DNA from: Ascidia mentula
Taxonomy: Eukaryota; Chordata; Ascidiacea; Phlebobranchia; Ascidiidae
Assembly: GCA_947561715.1 (NCBI GenBank)
Contig: OX387203.1
Coordinates: forward strand, 19,406,001 to 19,470,000
Length of the DNA stretch: 64,000 bases
Direction: 5' to 3'
The notes beneath the pieces are model-generated. The model saw nothing but the letters and a program-made list of their open reading frames with translations. It was not told the origin of the DNA and ran no database searches. Numbering within the stretch: position 1 is the stretch's first letter; each line of letters opens with the position of its first letter. A program made the position numbers and the translations under genes. Positions 1 through 12,057 of the stretch are shown here, in pieces.

Positions 1-340
1 ACAACTAAGAGTGGATAGGAGATAATGGTGTTAACAAAATATGTTCCACTGCATTCCAGGTAGCATGCATTTTGTTAAGTAGGTTACTAGTGTTCGGAAT
101 TTTTGGGACGGAAAAGTTTTGAAAATGCCTAATTCAATGCTCCAGTGACATGGAACTAACTATGAAAAGTTTTTGGCATCCAATCAAGTTGATTGTGATT
201 GCAGGTGGTCATATATCCATTGAAATATATACCCAGGGTCCTGGGGTGAATTATCAATAAATTCGGTTCAGTTTGTACGATCTGTGTAATAAGCTTGGCA
301 TAGTTTGCAACAACATACATAATATGCAGGCTAATGTTTG

Positions 341-3300
341 TCAACTTTCAGCACTAAAATCCCAAAACGTTTCACTCAGTCGTGTTGCTGCAATCTTCCC
401 CTCTATAACTTTAATGTCATTGGAAGTGGGCAAATCTGAAAAAGAAGCTTCCTTTAGACAAGTTTTAATGAGTTTTGTTGCTTGAAACCAAACTGAATAC
501 ATACTTGCTTCATGTACAAATAATCAGAGCACATCAAATTTACCTTCTTGCAACAGTTTTGTTGCCCATATGTAAAGTTCAACACAAGCTTGTAGATAAC
601 CAGAACATTTTTAGGTACTTGCACATAACTAGTTTATTCTGAAAATACCTTTACTTGGGTCAAATGATGAAATCGGGACGAGGGGTTTGAGTTTTTCTTT
701 CAAATCGATCGGGGACAAAAAGCTTTGTTCGATGAACGAATCAAAAAGTGCTTCAGTGGCAGTCGGACGAGATGATGGGTTGTATTGTAGGCAGGAGAAC
801 ACAAACTGAAAAGGAATTTTGTGTGGGTTTAAACAATAATATTTAGTGCAGAAAACATTTGACCACTTAACACACACATTTTGTTAAAGCTTCAAGTCAT
901 ATTTTATTCTGAAAAAAAACATCAATAAAAATACTTGAAGCACGGCAAGATTATTAAACTAACTTTGTGAAAATGTTGAGAAAATCTTCGAGACCTCGTT
1001 ATCATTTGCTGTTCATTGTTTTGAGGTGAAGTTGGATCTGGCACAAATTTTATCTGAAGTTATTCATTGAACAAACTGATCTTAGGAACACTGTTTACGA
1101 GTTTTCTACGAATGAAGTAACTGGCCCATACTATTGTTAACCTTATCTGTGACATCGGTCAGGTTAGCTCCATCTAATGGTGGAGTTACACCAACCGCGT
1201 CATTCAAACTGATGATGGCATAAGTTGTTGCAGAAAATTTTTTCAAACATGAAATATGTCGATGTTAACAACAGTATAGGCCAGTCTCTTTATTCTCAAA
1301 CTTATCTTGCTTTTATTGAACAAACTTATCTTAAAAGTACTTTCACTAATTTTGAGTAATTTGTGTCAGCAACCAATGAAGTTTCGCATGAAATGCATAA
1401 TGTACTTGACTTTGTCGAACAATTCAAGAAAACAAAGAGTTTTCATACTGGACACATCACACTTTAATCAATGGAAAGTGGATTTGCCAAAACGAAGTAA
1501 AAAAATATGCAAGTCATGTTAAAGTTACCATCTAATGGAGGAACAGTGGTCTCATCCAGTATACAAGGAATTGTTCCATTCAATTTCTCTAGAAGCATCT
1601 GTAAAGCAAACAAAATGTTCAGCTTGCAGTGAAATATACCACAAACATACTTTACAAAACAACATCATAGTAATTTGAAACCTAGCGCAAAATATTGTCT
1701 GGGCACGAAGAGGTTCCAACTTGAATAAAGACGTTAGTTTTAAGTCGTACACTGTATACTCTAACTGAAAAAACGCTTCTGCAAAATCATTTTTTCTACA
1801 ATTCAAAAAGACATTTTGGACATACATATAGAGTTCTATAGTATTGACAAAAAGAAAAAGGCGTTTTATTTCTGTTGGTCGAATTAACTTCACAACTTGG
1901 AGTTACTTTAGTATCAATAACTTTGTCTTCCATCTTGCTACAAATGAATATTTGCTCATCACAAAGTAGTGCAAGACATCGGGCTGACAATCATCAAACA
2001 GAAATAATTTTCACTGCAGTTTAATTAATCTGTCCTTCTGGCACATTTAAAAGTAACTGTTATGGATTCGCAAGCTACTCAGCTGGGTTTTCTCAGTGTA
2101 ATTGTACAACACACAACCAAACATCAAGAACTGTACAAACACGAAAAAGGGGACCACTAACGTCGCTTGTTAAATTATGTGATACAATTAAAAGTGGGGG
2201 AAACAACAGTTGCAACGAAGGTGTTTGTAATCACCACAATATATACACACTGTTCTCTGACATTTACTGAGATTGTTTTAGTGCATATGGTTTGGTGTGA
2301 CTCCTTTTCAAGAACCCCAGAAAGCTCCTCTTTCTGGAAGCGCTCCATATTCACAAAAACAATCTCGGTATAAATGTACCATTACCATGAGAAAGCCTAG
2401 TTGAATAGTAGGGAAAACGTCCGTCAATAAACTTTATGTTTAATTGTGCCACAAAAACAGATTTATTAAAATACAATATGCCTGGCAGTAACAGAAACAT
2501 AATTTTCACTGCATTTAAACAATTTGCACAAAAACTTGAAAGATATTTTGAGTTTCCCTAAGCGACTTTTTCTACAGTAAGTTAAACAAACACTGACCTG
2601 GGTGCTGGGCATATCATGGAAAGGAGGGTGTCCATTTGCAAGTTCACAAGCAGTTACACCAAGACTGTAAATATCAGTTTGAGAAGTGTATCCTTGCATA
2701 TCCTGGAATACAGAAACCAGTTAGTAACACAATCACAATCAAATCAAGTTCGACTAAATAGTTTTTACCACAAGAAACTACAATTTTGAAGTTAAAGTTT
2801 CAGTCGGAAATCGATGATGATTAAGAACTCCGTTTTCGCGTGCCTTTACTTGTTATAAAAACCTTTTTTTTCTTCACCTGCTTTAAAATTTCCGGGCTCA
2901 ACCAAGGGAGTAACATGTGATCGTGTTTTGGAAAATCGTAAACTTTTTGAGGGCGATTTTCTTCACTTAAAAATGTGATAATATTTCTATGGCCTGTCAG
3001 CTTCACGACTCCGTTATCTGATAGCAGAATATGACTCGCTTTCACGTTTCTGTACACAAATATGTGTCATGATAGACTGAAGCAAAATTGTAACTGGACA
3101 AGAGCTAAAGAGTTTTTATGCCTTTTCAAACATTAGAAGTTAAATTGTAATAAAACCAAACGACTAAGACTGTTGCTTGGTGATGATTACACTTGAGATG
3201 TTTATATAAAAAAGTCTCATGGCTGACCAGAATTAGTGCAATTATTTTTTACAAATATGAATTTTATGTGGACAACAATGCAAGAAACTTTACTTTTAAA

Positions 3301-5449
3301 CATTCTCAAATGTTAAACTTGGTTACTAACCTGTGTATGAAGCTGAGTCTGTGTAAATATTGCAACGCTTTAAGAATCTCCTTAAAAATGTGTGACACGA
3401 CTAATTCATCGAGGCCATACTTGAAATGTGCCTCCATGACATCTGAGCAAGACCCTTTCCATGCAAAATAAACATGTTAAACCACATGGGAATCCACAGC
3501 ATGCTGCCATCCCTCAAGATGATTTAGGACAGTGGAACCTTTTTTCTGTAATTTCCCACTTTCAGTTTAAACAGAATACTTTTATCCCACTAGGCACTAG
3601 GTTAAGAATGTTAATGTTGCATTTCGTCATATCTGTTATACTTTATTAACTTTTTCTACAGCATGGCATGACCGATTGTCAGTAAGTGTGCGACACACAT
3701 TGAATACAGAACAGAACATTTCTTTCCCAACTGCTTTTGTATATTTTGGTGCTGACTAATTACCCACCTACAACCCTATAAGTTCACATAAGTGGGAAAT
3801 TCCCCACCGGTAAAGTACCACTGAGTTAGGAGTAAGATAAACTTGGAAATGACATAATGGAAAATACAAGCTTGAAGTTGCAGAAAAAAGAAAGAATTTT
3901 AGTTTGTAGTGAAAAGAATTATCACTATATTTATTTTGCTAAACAGTTACAAAAGTGTTTATTTCTATTGCACGTACCATAGGTCATTATGTCGGTAACC
4001 ACGTACAGGTTCATTCCACCAATGAAAGCATTTTCATGAACCAATAAGTTTGGATGCTGGAATTTATGCGATATCAATAATTCGTGCTGAAATAACAAAA
4101 CTTAACATCAAGCTGACATCAGTAAATTATCCACATGCTTATAAGTAGTACAACAAGTAATGGCAGTGTTTGATTGTCATAAATGTTAAAATTAGTCAGT
4201 TTGTTGCATGCTTGTGCGCATTTTAAAGTGTTGTTACTCAACCTGTCTAATCTTAGATGCTTCTAATCATTGCTTTCACAAACGAAATCATGTCTATTTT
4301 GTGCAAAAATGATGGAATAAAAACAAATATTCAAGTGTTGCGCCCTACTGTTTAATTATATTTGGTTGTCAACACCATAAGAATGTTTGAGATAAAACCC
4401 ATTTTATACAAAAGCATAAAACCAATAAATACTATGGCATATATTTAAGTTATATAAAAACATTTGGCAGTTCGTCAACTTTGAGCAAACAATTCCATAG
4501 ATTTGACGTTTACATGTATTTTCTTTCCTTGTTTTTGCAATTATTAATGTTTAACATAATTTAAGCTTACCTGAATAAAGGAAAATGAGAGAGAAGAACA
4601 AGATTCGAGATCTGTGACACGGACAGAACAAAGTTTGTTGGATTTTCTACGCTTTGATAAATAAACGGCAGTAGGAGAGAAACCGCTTCTTCCTGGTTGA
4701 ATGAATTCATTGTGAAACCCTGGCTCGATTCTTATTGACATTAAAATAACCTCCATGCACAAGAAACTTTAGAAAGTAAACCCAGCAAGAATGAAATTAA
4801 CTAATAAAATTAAATATGTTTGCTAGTTTATGCAATCAACAGGCACCCAAAAATTTTAATGGTCAGAGAGAAATCTATCTTGTGCGCTTATTGTTTAAGA
4901 ACAAAAGAATTATCCTTAAAGCAACTTTTTGCAAGGGCCATCTATACAAAACTAATTAACTAAAGCATTAACATCCCAAAATAGGTCTGTGCACCATTCA
5001 GACAATCAGTGTTCGCCGAATCAATTTTCCACACAAATTATAAACTTTTTAATCTGGTCAGTTGCCATAAAAGTTTTAGAACAACCGATAAAAAATTTCC
5101 TGGTATAAAAATCACTAGAATGGTGCTCCTGCTACGGTGTCATGTTCGTGGAAGAACCTCACTCCAACAGATTGCATATAGCCAAGGATAAGTGACTTAA
5201 TGGAATTGGAGCCAGGAATACGATTTTGCTCTGTTGCAAATGAATGTCCGTTTTGTTTTCTGCACAAGACTTTTTGCCAATCTTAACCTGCGACATTGTG
5301 ATGCCAGACCAATTGATGACATGATGATGGGAACCATGAATAAATAATGTAAAAAAAGAATATATATTGAAAAATTTTTTACCTATGACTTGTAGTAAAT
5401 GAAAATCAGAAATGGATATATGGTTTGTCATCTTGTGACGCCCATTCAT
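341..5449 (-). CDS. STRAD: STRAD-family pseudokinase (LKB1/STK11 adaptor), 10 exons
   Basis: STE20-related adaptor; in animals it binds LKB1 and MO25 and activates LKB1 allosterically in the cytoplasm. Exons inferred on the minus strand: 5383-5449, 4571-4719, 3978-4086, 3331-3442, 2878-3049, 2598-2702, 1529-1598, 964-1037, 649-805 and 341-435. All junctions are GT-AG with matching phases and sum to about 369 codons (human STRADs are about 420). Recognisable blocks are [48 protein letters not shown] and [15 protein letters not shown]. It is a pseudokinase: HRN replaces HRD, LTGHRN sits where DFG should be, and the catalytic lysine strand reads CSVRVTDLE. The start is the first Met after an in-frame stop at 5449; extra 5' exons are possible. 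The 964-1037 acceptor was chosen for phase and is the weakest junction. The protein ends in WDFSAES, where vertebrate STRADs end in WEF. Confidence 0.9.
1136..1306 (-). mobile_element. Diverged half-copy of hairpin MITE (same family as 55838-56128)
   Basis: Read on the minus strand it follows the left half of the 55.8-kb hairpin element in order: TGAGAATAAAGAGACTGGCC, CATCATCAGTTTGAATGACG, then ACCTGACCGATGTCACAG. It lies in the STRAD intron between the 964-1037 and 1529-1598 exons. The other terminal repeat is missing and many substitutions have accumulated, so it is an old copy. Confidence 0.75.
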
Positions 5450-6617
5450 TCGCCAAACATTGTCGTTACATCAGTGGCAAGATTCTGGTTAAGTTGAGAT
5501 CCTCTTTCAATCTCTTGTCTCTTCAAAAATCAATCGCTTCCAAATTGCAATAAAACAAAACAGATGATTCTGTTTGTACAAAGTAATGTCTGGTTATTGG
5601 TGACAAATGAAAGATTTTTTTTCTTGGAATCCCCAATGCCTCAGACTCAGTAACATATTTTGTAACAACTCCTGTAACGACTTAAGATTATTAACAGGAG
5701 TGGTTATTTGTGACATGAATTAATCACATGACCAGCATATAATGTAGGCCTACAACAAACTTTGTATGCCTTTTTTAACGACTACTAAAATAGCAAATGA
5801 AACAACGTCTACTAAAATATCAACAGGACATTCGGTACAGCAAGGAAATAAACTTCTTTAAACGCGACGAAGAAATGTTGGGTTTACTTTCTTCTGAAAC
5901 ATTCCCATACGCAAAATGCTGGAAAGGCGATTTACAAAAAAATATTTTGCATGACTAGATTTTACGCTTCACTAATCACAATTTCACTAAAATGGGACAG
6001 CAAAATAGAAAATCAGTTATGCAGTAAAAAATTAGCGAAATAGTTAAATTAACAGTACTACAAAAACAAACAAAGTCAGCTATTTGTTTGAGAAAAACCC
6101 CAACATGCAATTTTAATGCTTATTTATAAGTAAAATTATTTTAAACTTGGTTTGCGGCGCGCTTTCTGGGCTTTTTGAAATAATCGAAAAAAGTGTTCCG
6201 CACTGTTTGCTAACATTTCGGGATTATTTTGTCAAATCGGTTTTACGAAACACTGTTATTCGTACGCAATTTCGCCCAAAGCATTTTGCGGTCTATTCTC
6301 CCCCCAACCTGTTGCGGCCCAGTGACGACTGTTACTGTTTATCCCAGATCCTTAATCATAATCGCTTCATCTACTTGTTCTGCGTGGAAGACATAGAAAA
6401 AAGCAAAGCTGATTTATAAAAGATTACGAAACTGGAACTATTTTGTCACACAGTTTTGGAAACTCTGCTTCAGATCAGAGAATAAAAATAGTGGTTTTTA
6501 ATGTGATCTGTTGTGTTGTTGTAAAGAGCAGATGTTGATGCTACGTGTCGTTGACCTCGTGTAACATCTGAAACCGCAATATTTTCGTTTATCCGAAATC
6601 CTTGGAAAGGATTCCTA
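5450..6617. other. Non-coding flank upstream of STRAD
   Basis: AT-rich sequence with only short shadow ORFs. It may hold the STRAD promoter or 5' untranslated exons, but I see no convincing splice pair, core promoter or conserved coding block. A 90-codon plus-strand ORF at 6147-6419 is not recognised. Confidence 0.4.
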
Positions 6618-7021
6618 CTGCAAACTAGTGATGTTCCCAGTTCCAAATTATTCGGCTCGGCCGGATCCGGATAGTTATTAATCAAATCCGGCGTTAACAC
6701 CGATTCGTGTATTATGGCAAAAATGTTTGATTGCCAAACAGAATGCTATGTTAAGGTTAGCCTGTCATGAGTGGAACAGATAAACGTGGGCATTTATTAA
6801 TATGGTAAACCACGTCACGAAAAACCCTAATAACAAATAACAGAAAAATCTTACGTCGGCGAGTATAACAGACTGGATCCCCAAAACGGGTAATTTGCGA
6901 AATGTTTGTCTATCCGGTAAATTTAAGTGTATTATCCGGCCGGGTCCGGGTATTGAAAATTGTTCAATGTCCGGCCGGGTCCGGATACCAGAATCCGGCG
7001 CAACACATCACTACTGCAAAC
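6618..7021. mobile_element. hAT-like MITE with 8-bp TSD
   Basis: The element spans 6626-7013 and is bounded by inverted termini TAGTGATGT / ACATCACTA. It is flanked on both sides by the identical 8-bp direct repeat CTGCAAAC (6618-6625 and 7014-7021), as expected for hAT transposition. The 388-bp interior has repeated CCGGCCGGGTCCGG motifs and no transposase, so it is non-autonomous. Confidence 0.85.
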
Positions 7022-7579
7022 CACATAGAAGTATTTCTAATGAAGAAAGTTTGTGTTAGAAATGAGAGGTGGAAAGTTCTTATCGCACTTATATTATAAC
7101 GTCACAATGTTTCACGACACGTCATAAAACAACCAGTGATGCAACAATGTCCTGTCACCACACGTAGAAAGACCTAAAATGAGTTTGTTTCGGATATATC
7201 TCTTCTGTGCATAGTGACATTGACACATTATTCCCATAATAACTGCCTCAGGAAAAATATTTTTTTCTCAGTGACATTTACTGGAAAAACGAGGAAACTA
7301 GTTTTTGATGCCAGACGTTAAATTAATTTAAAAAGCTGTACTGCCCAAAAATCCTCTTTTAGCAAATTAGTTCTTAGATGTATCTTTGAAGATGACCTAC
7401 TAGGTATGATTTGTGGAATAATCGCATTATAGGACCTGTATCCAGACTAAGCTTGATTCTGTCTGATGCTGGCCCGCGCCCCTGTCATCTTGACAACAAA
7501 TGGAGAAAGTGGCGATCAACCCTGGCATTATGTTCATTCATGGTGACAAAAATATGTTTTGCTCTTAGCCTCACATACG
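7022..7579. other. Intergenic, no confident feature
   Basis: AT-rich; only short ORFs. The stretch from about 7384 may belong to the degraded helicase fragment that follows, but no conserved block can be named before 7600. Confidence 0.3.
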
Positions 7580-7589
7580 ATGATCTACC

Positions 7590-7694
7590 TTTGCTTGATG
7601 GATTTTTGTCAACAACACGGAAGAATAAAAACCTTGTTGTTTGTCGTCACACAAACCATGCACTTGATCAGTTCCTAGAAGGAATCATTAGGTT
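7590..7694 (+). pseudogene. ZNFX1-type (NFX1 zinc-finger) helicase fragment
   Basis: The translation contains NLVVCRHTNHALDQFLEGI, close to the helicase block VVCYTNHALDQFLEGI of ZNFX1/NFX1-type SF1 RNA helicases. Only about 30 residues are recognisable. No Walker A block is visible upstream and there is no continuation: the sequence runs straight into a tRNA-containing repeat at about 7695. It is therefore an isolated exon scrap, probably a duplicated pseudogene fragment interrupted by a SINE. The family call is strong; activity is very unlikely. Confidence 0.65.
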
Positions 7695-7865
7695 TGCTGG
7701 ATTCGCACAAGGCATGGCAGCCAAGCAGGATCAGCCATTTTTCCTGAAAAGTCGGAGCGAGATCTAACAATCCCACGACCCTGAGCTAACCAGGCCTAAC
7801 GCTCTACCAACTGAGCTCAGTGGTTTCACTGGGTATATTGTGGCCAAGGCACACTCCCATGCTTT
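7695..7865 (-). repeat. tRNA-containing SINE-like repeat, copy 1
   Basis: On the minus strand: CCTTGGCCACAATATACCC, then a degenerate tRNA-like body (CTCAGTTGGTAGAGCGTTAG, GCCTGGTTAGCTCAGGGTCG) and a tail containing AAAATGGCTGATCC. The same order occurs at 25484-25680 on the plus strand, so tRNA body and both flanks move together as one repeat. The T-arm and acceptor strand are mutated here. Confidence 0.7.
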
Positions 7866-8465
7866 CATTTATTTTTGATTTTATTAAAAAAATCTCGAAA
7901 ATAACGAAAAAAAATATTACAAGCTGGCCCTTGGAAGCAACAAGAACTTAGGTAACCAGTTTTATCAAAAAATACACAAATTGTAAGATACGTAACAAAC
8001 CTTGAAAGTAACAATTGGGAAAAAAATGTCGTTTAAAAACTAAAACGTTGTAATGAGTAGAGACGAAACACGTGATTGCATGAATGCGGTAGATTCTCCC
8101 CCTATTATTGGTCACGGGTACTGGTAGCGTAGCAACTTGAATCCCGGTCGGCTGTTGTAAGTGAAGCTAATGTCAGCAGACTTATTATATATAACGTTAT
8201 TTTGCGAGCGTACTTTGACTCGACAAAAATGTTTACGAGCACTGGCAGTTGGCAAGCGCTGCCCTCGTGTGCGGCGTAACAATTACAACGTCGCAAATCA
8301 AATCAGAAGCAATGATTATAAAGGAAATGTGCCGCCAGCAGTTGTGTTGATCAAATAATGAAGCGAAACGTGCCTCAAACCATGAATAAACCTCAGGGAT
8401 GTTTAAACACGTGGGTTAGCGTGGAGAGCATGTGTTTCTTCACAGCATTTTTGAAGCCAGTAAAA
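7866..8465. other. Intergenic, no confident feature
   Basis: AT-rich with two overlapping short ORFs at 8105-8358 that match nothing I recognise. No splice, tRNA or repeat signal is evident. Confidence 0.3.
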
Positions 8466-8600
8466 CTGAAACATTTTATTGTGTAAGCTGCAGACAGATG
8501 GCCGTTTGGTCAGAAAAAGTCGTCTGATAGTCACACCAGCTGGGTCGAAACAGTGGCCATCTGCTCACACAATTCAGATTATTGGCTCAACTTTGCTTAT
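8466..8600 (+). repeat. Rearranged copy of hammerhead-bearing repeat
   Basis: Contains family landmarks GTTTGGTCAG, GTCGTCTGATAGTCA, CACCAGCTG and GGTCGAAACAGTGGCCATCT, but the catalytic CTGATGAGACC block is deleted between CACCAGCTG and GGTCGAAAC. It opens with an inverted piece of its own 3' half (AGCTGCAGACAGATGGCC), so the copy is partly palindromic. It cannot form a hammerhead core. Confidence 0.7.
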
Positions 8601-8879
8601 CATAAAAAACATATATATATTATTCCACACCAGCATAACGCAATGATACTTCAACGTTTGTAGATCACCTGTGGCATCTAGAGAAGGAAGAGACATTAAG
8701 CGATCTTGTTGGTTTTGTTTTTTGAAACTACGCATACAAATATCGGCAACCACGGGTTATCATTGTGCTTGGTGTAAACGAGGTGTAAGGGCAGAATTCC
8801 CCAGCAAGTGTCGCTAAATTGGGGGAAATAGGGTTTGTTTCCTGTCTTTGAGCGATAACGCGTACAAATTGATATTAAA

Positions 8880-9125
8880 CAATCTCTTGTACCTGTCAGT
8901 CTACAGTTCCAAAATCAGCATCACCGCGTTTTTAAAGTCCACCGCATGTCCTGATTCGACCGCATGTTGAAAAACAGCTCATGTTTTTCACGTCCCTATG
9001 ACGTTCTTTCCCTATGAGCTTATCGTGCATGCGGTCTTTTGGGTGCGATATTAAGGAAAGCAGGGTAGCGGCCGGCCGTTCAAAAACCTGAATATTGAAG
9101 TCGCCAAGCAGGCGTTTCAACGTTT
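8880..9125 (-). pseudogene. Penelope-like element endonuclease fragment, frameshifted
   Basis: The minus-strand translation LKRLLGDFNIQVFERP followed by LLSLISHPKDRMHDKL matches the linker between reverse transcriptase and GIY-YIG endonuclease in Penelope-like elements (compare LRRLMYDYDIKVYTKP at 19.8 kb). After a frame change the translation reads QHAVESGHAVDFKNA, the block downstream of the GIY-YIG core. The core itself is deleted. It is a dead, doubly truncated fragment from a different lineage than the 19.2-kb element. Confidence 0.7.
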
Positions 9126-9379
9126 CCTAAACGTTGATATGATAAAACTATTGCCAAAAAGTCGTATTGCACCAAAAAGTCATTAAAGATGTTAAACTCC
9201 TCTAACCTTCTGACCACGGGGTCAGGTGCCCAACATTTAAACTTCAATTAAAATTTAGTGCCTGTGTTGACCCTGTAAGTAAGCAAACCGTAATACTTCA
9301 TGTCGTGTGACAACGAATACACGAGTCCGCCTTTTAACCAAAACATGGTTTGTAAACGTATATTTTACTTTTATAACTT

Positions 9380-9730
9380 ATTGTTATTTTCCAGGGTTGT
9401 ATGAGGAAACGGGTAAATACTTTAACCACCTCACAGACGGTCGAAACGGAATTTCCTCGGTTCATGCGTGGCCACTTCAACTAAAGTTTTCGCGAAGACT
9501 TTGCAATATTACGACTCTAATATTTACTTTATTTACGCAAAAACGTTGTTACACACTAAGAGCGTATTTGCTTTGGTAGATTTGCTTAAAGACCGTGAAT
9601 TTCGATACTTTGGGACGTGTGGAGCATTGCCGAAGCAAACAAACGTTTCGTTGATGGAATATGTTTTGCTTGTTTTTAAAATACCTCTGTGTATTACCTT
9701 GATAACTATTTTACTTCGGAAAGAATGATA
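9380..9730 (+). pseudogene. piggyBac-like transposase remnant
   Basis: Two frames together give FAKTLQYYDSNIYF, VDLLKDREFRYFGTCGALPK and, in another frame, YYLDNYFTSERM. These resemble the piggyBac (DDE_Tnp_1_7) stretch DN(Y/F)FTS ... LL..G....GT.R.N. Order and frames are scrambled and no full catalytic triad is present. Family assignment rests on short motifs only. Confidence 0.5.
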
Positions 9731-10029
9731 TTTTGCCCGTACGTCAGGTGGTTAAAGTATCTACCGAGGAAACGTCGTTCTGTTGATCCAGACCACCACA
9801 GATGCCAAACATTCAGACACATCAAAATCGTACAAACTGAAAAGTGTTACATTTCAAAAAAAACGTGGATTTTTGCAAGAAACGAAATCTGAATACAAAG
9901 AAATAATATTATGTGGCATGTTTGCTTTTTATTCGTAGTAAATCGAAAGGCGAACACATGTCATGACAAATGAAGGTTACACCAGCGTCTCCCTGCCCAC
10001 ACACTCACATTCCCCTTCTCTTTTAATTA

Positions 10030-11011
10030 TCGAAATATTTATTGTCGTGTTTAGGTAAAAACAAATATTTATTGTCGTGTTTGGGTAAAAACAAATATTT
10101 ATTGTCGTGTTTGGGTAAAAACAAATATTTATTGTCGTGTTTGGGTAAAAACAAATATTTATTGTCGTGTTTGGGTAAAAACAAATATTTATTGTCGTGT
10201 TTGGGTAAAAACAAATATTTATTGTCGTGTTTGGGTAAAAACAAATATTTATTGTCGTGTTTGGGTAAAAACAAATATTTATTGTCGTGTTTGGGTAAAA
10301 ACAAATATTTATTGTCGTGTTTGGGGAAAAAACAAATATTTATTGTCGTGTTTGGGTAAAAACAAATATTTATTGTCGTGTTTAGGTAAAAACAAATATT
10401 TATTGTCGTGTTTGGGTAAAAACAAATATTTATTGTCGTGTTTGGGTAAAAACAAATATTTATTGTCGTGTTTGGGGAAAAAACAAATATTTATTGTCGT
10501 GTTTGGGTAAAAACAAATATTTATTGTCGTGTTTGGGTAAAAACAAATATTTATTGTCGTGTTTGGGGAAAAAACAAATATTTATTGTCGTGTTTGGGTA
10601 AAAACAAATATTTATTGTCGTGTTTGGGTAAAAACAAATATTTATTGTCGTGTTTGGGTAAAAACAAATATTTATTGTCGTGTTTGGGTAAAAACAAATA
10701 TTTATTGTCGTGTTTGGGTAAAAACAAATATTTATTGTCGTGTTTGGGTAAAAACAAATATTTATTGTCGTGTTTGGGTAAAAACAAATATTTATTGTCG
10801 TGTTTGGGTAAAAACAAATATTGATTGTCGTGTTTGGGTAAAAACAAATATTGATTGTCGTGTTTGGGTAAAAACAAATATTTATTGTCGTGTTTGGGTA
10901 AAAACAAATATTTATTGTCGTGTTTGGGTAAAAACAAATATTGATTGTCGTGTTTGGGTAAAAACAAATATTGATTGTCGTGTTTGGGTAAAAACAAATA
11001 TTTATTGTCGT
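10030..11011. repeat. 30-bp minisatellite, about 33 copies
   Basis: Tandem units of about 30 bp with core ATATTTATTGTCGTGTTTGG and spacer GTAAAAACAA. Most units are identical. Variants are TTTAGGTA (first unit and near 10383), 31-bp units with GGGGAAAAAAC (near 10321, 10473 and 10563) and paired units with TTGATTGTCG (near 10821-10860 and 10941-10980). Because 30 is divisible by 3, both strands show long open frames that are artefacts. Confidence 0.97.
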
Positions 11012-11107
11012 TTGGGATCCAATAGCGCTATCGGCTCGGCTTTGACACAAATCATATTATACGCGAAAAAGAGCCATAATAATCAATGAGACCTGTTCCA
11101 CTGTAAG

Positions 11108-11502
11108 AATTGGGGTTGTTTGTTTGTTGATTACGTGTTCAGCTGCGGCTGCACAGTTTCCTTGACTCCAGATTCCTGACTAAACCAAACTTGGGTTGGT
11201 TTGTTTATTTTCGGAATCACTAAGATACGAACGAATATATGCAGGAATACAGACGGTTGATCCTACACAAAGGCAATCCAGAAATGTAGAATGGATTTCA
11301 CCACAAAACCACAGATTTTATACACACTTGAGTTATGCGATCGCGTGAGACCACGATGCAATAATTGCATGTTACGAGCGATTCTCCTGTGCCGTTAAAG
11401 AAACGGGAGTTATTTCCTGGGTACAAACTGCAAGTCATTCCATTTCCTCATGGGAAGTTTAATGAGTTTGAAAACCACATTGCATCATAGCATAACGTTG
11501 CA
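11108..11502 (+). repeat. Dispersed LTR-like repeat, copy 1
   Basis: Shares a roughly 400-bp collinear sequence with 14404-14850. Landmarks in both are TTGTTTGTTTGTTGATTACG, TTTGTTTATT, AATCAC.AAGA.(T)ACGAACGA, ATGCAG.AATACAG, CACAGA(A/T)TTTATACACA and CATAGCATAA.CGTT. No coding capacity. A solo LTR is likely, but termini and target duplication are not clear. Confidence 0.65.
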
Positions 11503-11804
11503 CCACCGTCACCAGCTGTACCGAGGAGATTTCTCTTTCTACCACAGCGGCGTATCGCAGAAAACAATTTTTTATCGTTTTAACCTCTTTGTTTTTTTGT
11601 CGTAGCAGTCCCGCAAAGTGGACTTACTCCTGAGTTATTTTGTTTTTGTTGTGTTTTTTTAATAAATTGGTTTAATTTTTTTATTGCTATCCTGTTTTTC
11701 GGAGAGAAACTGAAGATGCCCTATGTTGAATTGCAAAGACAGATCCGTCGGTTACCGACCTGCAAAGGCTGATTCCTGTCAGACAAATTCCTTACGTTTT
11801 TTTC

Positions 11805-11945
11805 TATACCTACAGATAACAGTGTAAGGGGCATTTTATAACTTATCAGGGCCTACTGTTATATATTTCAATTTGTTTTGTTTTTCAAATATAACCGTAC
11901 AACATTGCGTTCTTTTAAGTTCAACAACCATTGTTCGTACGGTTT
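11805..11945 (+). repeat. Dispersed repeat, copy 1 (second at 26305)
   Basis: The sequence ACCTACAGATAAC.GTGTAAG followed by GG.CATTTTATAAC, ATCAGGGCCTA and CGT.CAACATTGCGTT recurs at 26305-26415. Non-coding; superfamily unknown. Confidence 0.7.
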
Positions 11946-12057
11946 TTCTGCAATAAAGCTACGCGTCATTAAAAAATTAGTTGAAATTGTTAAAACCAAC
12001 TATTATTTAAAGTTTTACAACATTTGTATTTAGGTTTTATTTACACTTGTAAGACGT

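Noticed and set aside
10030..11011. CRISPR-like appearance of regular 30-bp repeats
   Set aside because: Units are directly tandem with no variable spacers, and the DNA is animal.
10023..11089. Long open frames on both strands (93-196 codons) across the tandem array
   Set aside because: They arise because the 30-bp unit is a multiple of three without stops; the translations are pure repeats.
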